From assembly GCF_020921035.1 (NCBI RefSeq), contig NC_063151.1:18978934-19042933 (forward strand): DNA of 64,000 nucleotides. The letters are read 5' to 3'. Shown piece by piece: positions 13,301-24,970 of this stretch (position 1 is its first letter; each line of letters opens with the position of its first letter). Source of the stretch: Rhodamnia argentea. Taxonomy: Eukaryota > Streptophyta > Magnoliopsida > Myrtales > Myrtaceae. The translations under genes were made by a program, and so were the position numbers. The notes beneath the pieces are model-generated. The model had not been told where the DNA came from. It saw nothing but the letters and a program-made list of their open reading frames with translations, and did no database searches.

Positions 13301-15235
13301 ATTTACACTTACATAAAATAATTATCCATCATATCTACCCGATTAAACAATCATCACATTTCTTCGGAAACTGTTGCAAAGTTAAAAGTTTTTCAGATTG
13401 GTATTATTATTATTGATGGAGTCAAAACAATATTTACACCGCTCTGTGTTAAATGGGTGAAATTTATATTTGAAATTAATTATGTATCTAATATTTTCCC
13501 ATCCAATGATATTCGTATAAAATGATTTTTTTTTTTTGGTCAGAGTATAATAAACTGATTTAATTGCCCATATTTAGCGGGGGTTTTATAAATAAAAAAA
13601 ATAACTTCTTTTGAGCGGTCTTCACGGAAAACTCATTTAAAAAAATGTTTATGTTCATTAAAACTACTTCTCTACTCTTACACATTCCACTCGTCTGAAA
13701 ATAGTCTTTTAAAGTTAGCAATGATAATAACTATGTAACTGAGAAGAAATATTGCTCAGAATATATAGATTTGAAAGATAATTTAATTTCATGGGGTCAT
13801 TTGGCTTATATATAAATTCACTTACCAAACATCTCAAACGTGATATTTTTTTAAAAAAAAAAAAACTGAATCTATGGTACATTATTTCTAATTAATTTGA
13901 ATTGATGGTTTGGTCATTCCTTTTTGAGTAACTATTAACCTTTAAGTAACTTTAACTCCAATTTTGTATTTTACTACATGTTGTATCTAATAGAATCCAA
14001 GTAATTTTTACTCAGAATAGTATACCATATTGCAAGCATGTGAGTTAATTTTTCTCTCCAATTCTCCATATTGTCCAATCAATATAAGAGTATTTTGCCC
14101 AAAAAAATCAACATAAGAGTAGATTTTTTTTTTATAGATACATCATATGACACATCAAGTAAAATAGAGTCAAGTTTATGTAAAACTATGGACATAATTA
14201 CTTTTCGTTGAGTCAATTTTACGGCTTTTTATTATCAAACAGATGTAATATCTACAACCATAAAAATTTGTTAATTCTGCTTTCATGAAAAATATTTTCT
14301 TATTCTTACAGGTCATTTGCAAGTTAGCGGTTTCCGACCAGAATTGATAGGATGAAATATATTAACAAAATGTGAAATATTTAAGATTAAATTAGCATAA
14401 ATATAATATATTTATGACCTTTTTGTTAATTTTGTCCTCCCAAGTAAACTGACTGACGGCAACATCAAACACGAGAGCAAAGAGTCGAGGTCACAAACGG
14501 CGATTGTCCACCGTGCAAGCCTTTCACAACTTAAGTCCATCAGAAACATGCAGACATTATCTTCGGTCCGAACGTAGCTCGCGGTCCATTTGTCTAGTAT
14601 GAAATTGAGCACGATTGATGACTGCAAAGTTGGAAAATGACTTTCAATTTTCAAATTAGAAAGGTTTTATTAATTATCAAAATTCAATTCTCTGATTGAC
14701 TGAAGTCATTTTCCTAAGTTGGCTTATGTCCCACGACACTGGAAAAAGGGAACAAAACATTTTCCGATAAAACATTTTCTTTCAAACAAACAGAGTCTGA
14801 AAAGAAAAATGCTTCATATTCTACATCATAAATCTGATCAGTAGACGAAGTAATAATACTTCGGTAAAAAAAAGCATGGAAATCTCTAGAAGCGAGAGAG
14901 TACCGGATTTCACCATGCAGTGAATGCGTCCAAATATGAAGATTCCATGCAAATGGGTAGAATTTACAATCTATTCAACTCCCCTTCGTCTGTACAGAAT
15001 ATCCAGGGCTTGGCCAATCTCTTGGGCCACTGGAAAAACATTCGACTATACACAGAAAAGCAAACAGTCACTTTCCGAGGATCCGCCCTACGACTGTTAC
15101 CCTTTTCACCTTTCTTTTGGCCAGCTTGTGGTTCCTGCTCTGCCTAATCCACCCAAGAACCATTTCTTGAAGAAAAGCCTCCAGCTTTCCTGAGCTTAGA
15201 GCCGTCTTCAACTCCATCCGGTATCAACTGGCTGT
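13301..15235. other. AT-rich intergenic sequence with the 3' flank of the BRIZ-like gene
   Basis: From 13.3 to 14.4 kb the sequence is AT-rich and low in complexity, with no coding pattern or recognised element. From about 14.9 to 15.2 kb it is the likely 3' UTR of the BRIZ-like gene on the minus strand; 15144-15235 also holds an open continuation of that gene in another frame. Confidence 0.45.
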
Positions 15236-18200
15236 TTAGTTCGAATTGCCTTCTTCAAGGCACGCCATCAAGTCCTTGAGCTGCCGGCGAAATAGGATGC
15301 TGAATAAGTCATAGTTTGAATAGCGAGTCATTAGACAATAGAAGCATTGAGATCCTACCTCTTCTTCCAATTGCTGCATCTTATCATCTTTTGCTCTCAA
15401 AGCGTTTCTTTCCCTGTCCAAACAAAAGCCATCACAAACTAGAATACATATATACTTAAGTATGCCGTTTTATGCCAATGAATCAGGAAAATGAGTCTGA
15501 GGGAATTTCCACGCTTCTCAAAAGGAATATGCACACAGCTAAGCTTTCTCACTTCTATATCAACTGGCAAATTGGGCGCGCATGACAACACTTCTAGAGT
15601 AGAATTTCTGCTTCCAAAGTGCTTTCGGAGCAAAAATCCGTTAATTTGGTAACGCAACTTCTAGAGCAGAAATTCGTTTGGTCACACAACTCCAATTTTC
15701 CACTTCTGAAGCATTTTTTTTGTTCTAGAAATAATTTTGGAGCCACTTGAAGAAGTAAAAAATTTACTTCTCTCCAAAAGTAGAAAAATAAATCAACTTT
15801 TGCCCAGAAGTCGATTTTTAAAGCAGAAGTGTTGCATGCAGGCCCTTAAAAATAGCATCCTCAATACCATCTGAACACTTAGTCGAAGGATTTGCAATTA
15901 CAATTGCAATTGCGATGCTTACATGAAAGCTAGAGGAAAGAATAAACTTCAAGCAAAAGGAGAGAATTCTTTTGGTAGAAGATGAAGCTATTTCTTTCAG
16001 TGCTGGATTTTTATTTTGGTTAAACAAAATTTAGAGCCCGTGTCTATTACCCATGGCCAAGGCATTCTATCGGGTATTTAACACAGCATCGAGTCACCAT
16101 AAACAAACCATGACAAAGTTACAGTAAACGAAAAGGCAATTAATACCATTGTGGTGACAAAGATCTGCACACCACCGGCTAGGTATCATAGAATTGATCC
16201 TTGAAACCCGAGTGAATGCTTAACTTTCATCTAGCTAACATGTTTGCTATTGTGGTTAATGCGAAACTACACATACAACATACCTCTCTTCAGCCTCTGA
16301 AAGCTTTGCTTTCCATATCTCCTGATTTGCCATAAGATTCTCGTTGAGCTACATGAAAAATCAAATCCAATGTCAAAAGAAAAAATGAAATAGATACATG
16401 ACAGGATATCTATCAACATCTCCTTAAATCATAACTTACTTCGTCAAGAAATTTCGTCTCTCTGACACATTCGTCCAACTTAGTCTGTTTTTTCTGCACT
16501 TTACTATTAGCGGTCAAAGCCATCTCAACAGCTTCAGAAATTTCCCTTTCAGTTTCTTCTTCAAATTCTTGAAGCAAAGTCTCGTAATACTACAAGCATA
16601 TAAGAAGAATAACTTAAGAACTGCTTTCGTAATAATTGAGTCAATATACTCAGAACCCAGTTGATAAATCTGTCAGAAGAAAAAGTTTTAAAACGAACAC
16701 TCACTAGTTTTTGGTTCTCAAGTTGAGTGGCGAGCAAATCGTTATACTCCTTAATAATCTGTAAACAAAGTTGAAATAAGATGCATTCAATTGCCTGAGA
16801 AACAACAAATGAAACATCGAAAGGAAAAACTGAAGTTAGAGTTTAGAGATCATTACAACGTCCACTTTGCTATTAAGAAGAGCTTCATTGAGTCCAGAAT
16901 TGGCACAATTACAGCTTTCACAGCCATCGCTAGAGTGCATACAGTGGGAATTCAACTCAACTAATTTCCCATCAGTTTTGGATTGGATGAGCCGATGTAC
17001 ATAGTTGTCACCAGCATAATCCCAAACACGTTGTGTTTCCAACTCAAGAGAATAACAGTGTTGTGTTTCTTTCCAGTGCACTGTTGCATGTCCTGCCTTA
17101 TACCTGATCGATGGTCATGTCAGACCTTCATGCTTCATGGAGAAAGAATATGGAATTGATCCAATGTAAAATGAGAAATACAATATTTAATTAAATGATT
17201 CATTACCTTCCGCATCCAACAAAACCACATATAACACACATCCACAGATTTTCTGATGTTTGACACACGAAACATATTGACTTCTCTGGTTGTTGCTGGC
17301 AATAGCGACAGACCTAAAACAGAAGAAATCCATTACTTGTTTTCTTCTGAGGAATAACCCAAACATGCTTCAAAACTAGAACATTCAATCTGTTGTAATA
17401 ACCTCCCCAACAACTCTAAACAAGATTACCAAGCTAACAGTTAACAGAAAAACAACTAAATAACTTACTGGACAAGAAGAATCACTGCATTTCGAAATAC
17501 AAGAAATATGGAAAGAATGGTTGCAGATGGTCGTCAGAATGCCACTTGTGTCCTGGTCTAGCCTCTCTGCAAAATTACCCATGTAATAGCATGTCACGTT
17601 TAAAGATGACAAAACAACTTGATTTGAATGAGAAACATTCCCTACTGACCTGACAAGAAAAGATGCGGCAGAAAGACTGAAAGGAGGTAAAAATAAAAGC
17701 ACAAGCACTACATTCTTAAGTCACATCAGGTTTGCTAAGTGAAGAATCTTCCAAAATATGGGAGTCAGAACTTCCCAATACAGGGTCCCGAGACAGTTAA
17801 AAAAAAAAAAAAAAGAGAGAGACAAGGACTTAAAAAAGATAGGCGAGGCTAAACTACTTAAGTCACTTTCAGTGAAAAGCCCCAAAGAGAAAAGTGTAGC
17901 TAATCGAAACAATAAAAATCAAGCAATGTGATACAGCTTAGAGTTTGCTGCAATACTTCCTGGCACAAGCACCAGATCTATTTAGAACTTCTTTAATTCT
18001 TACTCTAAAACCAATCGCTTATATCATTAATGCATAGAAGGTTCATGCAAGCAAAATGCATTACTCACGAGAAATGACAAAAATACCTAGACAGACTGGA
18101 CATGACGGCTGCTCACTTGTGGCCATTGGAGAAGTATGTGGGTGCTCAGCTGAACCTTTATAACCAGTGTACTGTACATCGACGGTGTAAAGAATGCGGC

Positions 18201-19220
18201 AAACCTCTACCTACATAAAACATGTTGCATAAAAATCTTAAGGAAATGTTAAATAGAATAATATAACATAAAGAGGGAAAAAAAGAGTAATTCAAGAAAA
18301 CAACATACTTCCAGAGAATTAAAACGCCTCCCATTGAAGTACCGGTAGAAGTTATCTGTAGCATCCTGACCATCCATTCGTATCAAAATACTATATCGGT
18401 CTTCCATCCCGTCAGTCCTAAGCACCAACAAGACATTAGAACTATATATTCAATTAACAAGCACAAGCAAAGTCAATCAACATAAAATGGAGCAAAAGAG
18501 TCTAAGATCGAACCTGACAATTCGCATCTCCAGTATATGATGAATAAACGAAGCACAGAACTGGCAAAAATCGGCATATGTCATGTGATCAGGCACCCCG
18601 AACACACAAACAAGAGGCTTTCTTCCAACCTAGACAAAAAGCACGAAAATTGATACCAACACAATAATCTCGCCAACAAGTCTGACACAACTCATTCCTT
18701 GTTCAATTGACCCGCAGAGCAAAACAGAGCAAAAATGCACTGAACAAAAGTAACACCCACAAAAGCCGGCATTGCATTAAATACGCTAACACCACCAATC
18801 CAACATCTCAAGCAGAAACTGCAATCATCGAGCGCAAGCTCAATCCTGCAGCTTCTATATCAGCATAATTTCTCCAACGGAATCATCGAACTAAACAAAC
18901 GAAGACACATTCGGAATCATTCCACGCAACAGTTATTAGAATATCAAAGGATCCGAGCTCGTAGAGAATGCCAGGAGTACCGGGAGATCGGGAGACGAGG
19001 AGGAGACGGCGTCGTCGGAGAAGAGGTGCATGACGCCGCGAGTCTCCTCGATCCTAGGGTTTCCGGAGGAGAAACAGAAGGCCTGAGTCATGCCGCCGCC
19101 GCCGCCCCGGAGGGAGGAGGAAGTTGAGGCAGGGTCACCGGCGGGTACCGGGACGGAAGGCGGAGGGAAGCTTTCCTCCTGTGAAGTACCGGCTGCAGCT
19201 GAGGTCGTCGATGATGACAT
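15236..19220 (-). CDS. BRAP2-type RING / ZnF-UBP ubiquitin ligase (BRIZ family)
   Basis: Twelve exons on the minus strand: 19220-18981, 18629-18514, 18417-18309, 18210-18087, 17566-17469, 17313-17207, 17103-16857, 16758-16705, 16589-16440, 16348-16284, 15413-15359, 15280-15236; 1410 nt, 469 residues. Domains: Ser/Gly-rich N-terminus, BRAP2 RRM-like domain (about 80-160; [15 protein letters not shown]), RING finger (about 193-237; CPVC...CNHSFHISC...CPVC), ZnF-UBP ubiquitin-binding domain (about 247-310; [20 protein letters not shown]), then a coiled coil (about 325-455). Arabidopsis BRIZ1 and BRIZ2 form a heteromeric E3 needed for germination; I cannot say which of the two this is. The predicted C-terminus (LEEGNSN, stop) is shorter than in relatives and the next frame stays open, so a small indel or assembly error is possible. 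Confidence 0.92.
15574..15846. mobile_element. hAT-like MITE in intron 11 of the BRIZ-like gene
   Basis: The ends are inverted repeats: the left end begins gggcgcgcatgacaacactt and the right end, reverse-complemented, begins gggcctgcatgcaacacttc. The body repeats 'cttctagag.agaa' and 'gaagt' motifs and has no coding capacity. It is about 270 bp, typical of a non-autonomous hAT MITE. I could not identify an exact 8-bp target duplication. Confidence 0.55.
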
Positions 19221-19330
19221 GGTCGGTTACTTGGGTGGGAAGACAGGTTGCGGGCATTTATATCTTCTTCTTATTTTGAGTTAGTAAAGCCGCACACGAA
19301 ATTTCAAAAAATAAAATTGTACTATTAAAA
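19221..19330 (-). promoter_or_regulatory. 5' leader and proximal promoter of the BRIZ-like gene
   Basis: Short non-coding stretch upstream of the BRIZ-like start codon, ending where a foldback repeat begins. No clear TATA box is defined; the next element lies only about 110 bp from the start codon. Confidence 0.3.
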
Positions 19331-19772
19331 ATTAGGTTAATTTCACGAAAAATCCGAAATTAATACATCTATGATAATTTTATTCAAAACTATTTTTTTA
19401 CTATAAAAAATTTCAAATTGATACATTTGTGATAAATTTACCCCAAATTGATATTTCTACCTAATCGTTAAATTGCTGAGTTGAATGACATGTGGCAGTC
19501 GACGGGTATACCTGCTTTGAATTTGTACTCTTTATTTTATCATAAATGTATCAATTTGGGATTTTTCGTGATAGTAACCCAATTTAATAGAGGGTAAATT
19601 TATTGCAAATGTATCAATTTAGGATTTTTTGTGATCAAACAAATCATTTTAGGGTAAATCTATCACAAATATACCAACTTAGGGTTTTTTGTGGGTAAAA
19701 AAATAGTTTATGGTAAATTTATCACGGATGTACCGGTTTAGGGCTTTCCGTAGTATTAACCCTAAAGATTAT
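19331..19772. mobile_element. Foldback MITE with periodic arms
   Basis: The left arm starts with aggttaatttcacgaaaaat and the right arm ends with the inverted counterpart (gctttccgtagtattaaccct). Each arm is built from several diverged units of about 45 bp containing 'gataaatttacc' and 'aaattgatacatttgtgat'. The centre carries 'atgacatgtggcagtcgac'. No coding capacity. Confidence 0.6.
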
Positions 19773-20285
19773 AAAGCTACGTAGTTGGCAGAGTCCTTAT
19801 CGATGGTGAATAGTTTCTATTACTCTATTTTGATTTGACATATTTTAAAGTTTTTTAAGCTATATTAAATTAACAAAAGGAGATTATTAATTCAATATTA
19901 AGACATTACACACAAGAAAAGGAAAAGTGTTCCGAAAACTTAAGATTAACCATGCAAGAGACAGAGTAGAATTATCAATCAACGTATCTGTCCTCCAATT
20001 GAATATCTGTAAAATATCAAACTAAGAATATCTTGAAGAGAGAAAAAAACAAAAAAAAAGGTTTGCAATCCCTTTAAAGTACGAGGTTCTCTTTGTCTCA
20101 TATAGATAAAATTAGCTGTATTTATAGTTTTATTTACTCCCACCCATAAAAGTATTCTCCACCTTTTTGTCTTGTTGGGCTTAGGTAACATGCACGCACC
20201 TGGCTAAGATTAGCGGTTCCATGGGATTAGATTAGATTGAGGTTGGCACTGCTACCACATCCATTTATTTTTTTTTTGGTCGAAC
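19773..20285. other. Intergenic sequence without a recognised feature
   Basis: AT-rich sequence with no coding pattern, inverted repeat or RNA gene that I can support. Confidence 0.3.
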
Positions 20286-20864
20286 GACAATTTTTGTTAG
20301 CTTATGTCTTAAGGAGCTTGAGACAGTCCACGATAAGCAGCCGCTCCTCCAGACTAAATTGATCTGCAGAGCTGCTTATCAGAGCTTCCACAAGATTTAC
20401 ACGATCAGATTCATAAAGTAACGCTAACAGTTCTATCTTCGTTCAAGGCTACGACTTGGAGAGCTTCAAGGATGGCAAGGGTTGTATCTTGCCTTCACAG
20501 ATCTAGCGAAGCCCGTGATAATCGCGCCTGTATGATCTCTGCGTATACTAGCTACGGCGCCATCCGCGGTAGACAGAGGAGGTAGGTCAGCTCCTTTTTC
20601 TGCGATAGTGTCGTGACAGCAAGTGACAAAAAGAAGGCCCAATAAAGATCCCATTGGGCCCAAAACTGTGGTAACCCGCTGGACTTTAACAATGGATTGG
20701 GCCAACGCAGATCCATGAATTTCCTTCTTAAGGTACGAAATTTTTGCACTACGTTCTTTCCTACGGTTTTCTAATAATGCTCTCATTGTTTCTGAAGAGG
20801 TTTCTTCAGTTTTCTTGTCCATTGTTGTTTTGTCCATCCTAACAAAGGCAAGTGAAACTTTCAT
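20286..20864 (-). pseudogene. RNase H-like (RVT_3 type) fragment, probably LINE-derived
   Basis: On the minus strand, 20864-20466 reads as an open frame of 132 codons ending in TADGAVASIRRDHTGAIITG, which looks like the first strand of an RNase H domain. Directly after it, other frames continue the expected fold: LAILEALQVVALNEDRTVSV, then YESDRVNLVEALISSSADQF. The reading therefore needs at least two frame changes, so this is a decayed copy. RVT_3 RNase H modules occur in plant LINEs and in stand-alone host genes; the N-terminal part is not recognised. Confidence 0.45.
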
Positions 20865-20879
20865 CTTACATCGATGATA

Positions 20880-21730
20880 AATGGAACTGCACTGCCAAAA
20901 ATTTCGAGGATCTCGATAATATTTACTACATACACCACCGTATCAAGAATGTACACGCAAATAAAACATAGATAGTATGCCGAAGGAAAAAAAAAAAAAA
21001 GGAGTGTAGATATAGAGAATTCTTCGGTCGATTTTCAGTCGTTCCGCCCAATTCGGCTCCAACACCACTCTCCCGACTTGTTCGAGAGTTGCACCCGATC
21101 CGCTAGTCGGTACCGAGTACAAAGGTCGGTTTCTATAGACCAACTCATCTCGTACGGGCATGCTTCCGATCAGTTGCGAAGTACCCAATACAATATGGCT
21201 CGCTTGACGATTTTTATTTGCGAGAAGATCGCAAAAGTAACTCTCAAGTGATTGAGCAAATATGAATTCACGAGTTGCCAACCCCAAGGCCCTAAGTGGG
21301 GTTACTTCTAGATAATCAACAAAGATTAAACAAGTATGATGGTCTCAACGAAAGTCCTGCGTATCGGCCTTTGCGGTAGGATCAACCCCAAAAATGATCG
21401 TTCTGGTTCTAGTCAGCATTGACGCGGCCTTCCACCCCAAACGTCTTCGTACGTATATTATCCTAGTCAATGAATATGACCAAAAAACATACTTTCGTGT
21501 ATCCCCCGTGGGACTAGGTCCGTCCACCCAAAAAAAAAAGAGAGAGAAAGTGTTTGGAAACTTATTTGAACATTTGAAAAAAAAAAAAAAAAGCACAAGG
21601 AAGCGATGGAAAGTCCAACTCAAAAGAATAAGTCGATTGGTCTCACGTGCAAGTCGGATTACGCGCGTGAAATTTGACAAATGGGGGTGAATGCACATTT
21701 GCCATATGGATAATACTGGCTCCGATGCCA
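20880..21730 (-). mobile_element. Decayed LTR-element remnant
   Basis: On the minus strand the junction at about 21717-21731 has the plant LTR/primer-binding-site signature (ca + TGGCATCGGAGCC, close to the initiator tRNA-Met PBS), followed by the leader-like sequence seen in plant LTR elements. The rest of the tract has no intact coding region. It is broken and old; the family is not determined. Confidence 0.4.
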
Positions 21731-22235
21731 TGATAAAAAGCCCAACGCAAAACTTTTAGGAGGTAGGTAGATGAAGACTATATAAATATGTAAAGCATTT
21801 AAGACACGTTATTAGCCGATGAGGTCCGTCTCCCTTTCCATTGACCCAAAACTTCAATCTTCTAAGCCTCGCAGATCCATGATTTTATGATTCGCACGAA
21901 CAAAGCGATTGAAGTGGGAGAGAACATTCGCAAGCAGCAACATCAAAATACCCTCAAAAGGGAAAAACACAAGGAAGAAACAAATTTGAAGATGTGCGCT
22001 GCATTTTGAGCAGCCAACATGGACATGCACATGCACTCGACCATATGACCCGTTAAGGCAAAAGCAACATACTTCCTCTGTCTGCTTTCGCTTCTCTGGG
22101 ATTTTCTGATCCACTTTCTCTCTCTCCCCTTCTTTGATGTTTGATCCTCGAAACCCTTAAAAAAACCAAGCTGGGGGGTCCATTCTTTTCTCCTCGTAGC
22201 AAGAGAAAACGTCTAGGTCCGAAGAGAGTTGCGCG
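21731..22235. other. Possible LTR flank and unassigned sequence
   Basis: If the junction at 21730 is a real LTR end, the LTR would extend rightward from there; I could not find its outer end. A TATA-like 'actatataaatatg' lies at 21778-21791. Otherwise nothing is recognised. Confidence 0.3.
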
Positions 22236-22745
22236 AAAAATACCAAAAAAGTCTTAAATATATTACATTAGTACCAATTCAATCCATTCAATCAATTCTT
22301 ATCGAAAATTGTTAACGTAGACACTGACAATACCACGTAGAATGGCCGTTGTTGAGGTGAATATTTTTTAATAATATTCTTTTAAAAAGCATTTTTATTA
22401 TTGTTTTCTCTTTTGGCTTTGGCGCCGGGCACTGGCTGGCCCTCGACGGTGGCTAGCGAGGGCTAGCTAGCCCTCACCGATCCTACCGAGGGCTGCCTTA
22501 CCCGGGGCCAGGCCGCAAAAGCCCTGGGCGAGGGTTGTTAGCAACCCTCACCCGTCAAAGATGAAGTTTTAAGGAAAAAAAAGAAAAAAAGAATTAAAAG
22601 AATTTTTTTAAAAAAATATTATTAAAAATGTTCACTTCGATAATGGCTGTCTTATATGGTATAGCCATCGTTTATCTTAATAATTTTTTATCAGAATTGA
22701 TCGAATGGATTGGATTAATATCAATATAAAAAGTTTCGGATTATG
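22236..22745. mobile_element. GC-core foldback MITE
   Basis: Long inverted arms of about 170 bp: the left arm has 'ccaattcaatccattcaatc' and 'gaatattttttaataatatt'; the right arm carries the inverse. They enclose a pyrimidine-rich tract, a GC-rich core of about 140 bp (22420-22555, repeated gagggct/agccctc palindromes) and a purine-rich tract. There is no open reading frame of note. Related modules occur at 59568-60060 and, in part, at 28815-29200, 36413-36600 and 52240-53060. Confidence 0.65.
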
Positions 22746-23396
22746 ATCAAAAACACTCAAACCTCCTCTGAATTCTCGAAAAAAGCACACTGTGTTTCGA
22801 CTGTCACTTTACCAGCCTACGTGGCATGCATAAGCTTAAGTGGCTTCACTAAAAAAGAAACACGTGTCCTTTGACATGACATTAAAAATTAAAATGGGTA
22901 AGTCCATCTTCTCTCTCCTCTGACATAAGGCTGCAGAAAGTAACCACGAAATAAAAGCAAAACATCTATTGCCTTCTCTCTTCTCTCTCATTTCCTCTCA
23001 TGTTCGGATCTCTCTCCTTGCAACAACGAGCTTTCATCGCCTCTTCGGCTCTTCCTGTCCTCTCCGAAGCCATTTCTCTATCCCTCGCTCACCTCAAGCC
23101 CTCACCTCCTCCTTCATCTTCTCCTTCATCTTCGTCCTCGTCCTCGCCGCCATTTTCGCCTTTCCAGCTTTGGCTCCAAAAATCGGCGACTGCTCGGGTT
23201 TCGATTTCGTGCTTAGGAACGTCGCCAACGATTTTGAAGCCGAAGCCGAAGCCGAAGCCGAAGCCGAAGAGGAAGCTGAGCTCATTTGTCTTCGCATGGA
23301 ATGGAACAGATTACATTATCGAGTATCAGTCAAACAAATGAAAGCCAAGAGGAATCTAATGTGAGTCTCCACAACAGTTTCAGTCAAGTATTAGTG
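22746..23396 (+). other. Unassigned ORFs with a hexanucleotide repeat
   Basis: Two overlapping plus frames stay open here: one from 23000 (113 codons, starting MFGSLSLQQRAFIASSALPV, Ser/Pro-rich) and one from 22969 (131 codons). Near 23236-23272 a gccgaa-type repeat gives KPKPKP or EAEAEA depending on frame. I recognise neither. The open frames may come from the low-complexity sequence, or this may be a fragment of an unknown gene. Confidence 0.2.
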
Positions 23397-24755
23397 TGAA
23401 TTTCATCATCCATAAGTATAAGTGAATAAGTGGAATAGAGCGAGAGCGAAAAGCTCGCTTATGCAAACAAATTCACAAGGACTTAAATTAAGTTTACCCC
23501 AACAGAAACAGCGATCAAATGGAATGACAACAAATATTATAAAGTGAAAGGAACCCTAATCACATGAATTGCATATGACTAACACGTAAGAGGGGGTGTT
23601 AAAGTATTGTCCCACTTCGATCGACAATGGGTCATAAATGCTATTTATCTAGAGTGAAAGGAACCGCAATCACCTTGGATTCTTGAACCGCCGCAAAACT
23701 CGCCTTCGAACCTGCCAATTCACCCACCACCACCTCAATCACCAAGAACATCATGCAAAACCAAAGTTTCACACTGTTAATAGTCGGAAAACAAGAGACA
23801 TCTACTCAACACTATAGTCGCCTAAATTTTCATATATGTAAAATAAAGTCGATCGAAAAACCTGGATCCAATCGCAAACGAGTAATCCGAATGTAGATGA
23901 GAATGATCCGAGCCCAACGAATTCACGTTGTGTCTTTAAAATAAATTTGTCCCCTCAACCGATACCCAAGGTTCTTGAACAATTGCCTCATAGGATAGAA
24001 TGGATCGTTTTTCCTATGAAGCGGTACTTCTTCAAAGGAAATCTTCGAAAACAATTTCACGGATTAATTGCAAAAATGATAATGACGAAATGGGAATGCA
24101 AGTTGAGAGAGAATTTTCAAGCAAGTCTCTTCGAACCAACCCTTTTGAAGACTTTTTATGTCAGTATAAAAAATGAACGTCGACGAAGAGTCACGAATCC
24201 GTATGGTTTCGTTGATGAAAGATTTCGAACCTTAATAAAGGAACATGAGCCGAACAACTCTCTTTTTTCGAACAAACATATTTGTTCAAAGAAAAAATTT
24301 CCGAACAAACACATATATTCGGACGAAGAAAATGTTTAGAAATTTTCAAAAATGTATGTTCGAATTATGTCCATTCGGTTTAAATAAAATAAAACTGATG
24401 GGTATATAAAAAAATAATAGGAACGCGTGGGCTCAAACCCGGCTTGAGCCTAGCCAAGCCGAGGCGAGGTAGCCGGCGGGTGGGTCGACATAGCTTTGCA
24501 TATGTCTTATTCCTTCCATAAAAATGAGGTGTTCCTTAAGGCCTAAACTCATTTGTAAGGTTTCAATATTTAAACACATTTCTCATCTACTCTTTTTGCT
24601 AATGTGAAATTCTTCATCCCTCATTTCTCATTCAACTTTTTATGGGACTTTGAAATCAAAGTCCCAACAAACACAACTCAACAAAGGCTCCTTCCCACGA
24701 AGCTAGAAAGCTCTTCCAGAGTTAGTAGCTTTTTTCTTCTTCTTTATTATTGGAT
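23397..24755. other. Unassigned tract with an LTR-like start motif
   Basis: At about 23590-23625 the sequence gggggtgttaaagtattgtc resembles the junction often seen at the start of plant LTRs or TRIM elements (TGTTAAAGTATTGTCCCAC). An open frame at 23947-24339 encodes a basic 130-residue product that I do not recognise and that lacks an ATG at its first codon. No intact element is visible. Confidence 0.25.
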
Positions 24756-24970
24756 TTTGGCAGCCAGACATTTTACACGATCCACGAGAAGTGGTCGGAT
24801 GGGTATCAGTCGGTACCATATGTGGTGGCGCTTTCAAGCGCATCATTGTTCTTGTACTATGGAGTCCTCAAGGCTAATGCCACTATGATCATCGGCATCA
24901 ACGCCATTGGCATCGTTATTGAACTCGCCTATCTTCTTCTCTTCTTAATCCACGCCTCCACCAAAGAGAG
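24756..24970 (+). pseudogene. SWEET sugar transporter exon fragment
   Basis: The frame reads TFYTIHEKWSDGYQSVPYVV, then ALSSASLFLYYGVLKANATM and IIGINAIGIVIELAYLLLFL, matching the TM2-TM3 region of clade III SWEET transporters (compare TFYRIYKKKSTEGFQSVPYV). An acceptor-like ttttggcag precedes it and a donor-like gagag/gtctct follows at about 24970, so this looks like one exon. No other SWEET exon is found within several kb on either side, so it is a captured or left-over fragment rather than a gene. Confidence 0.75.
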
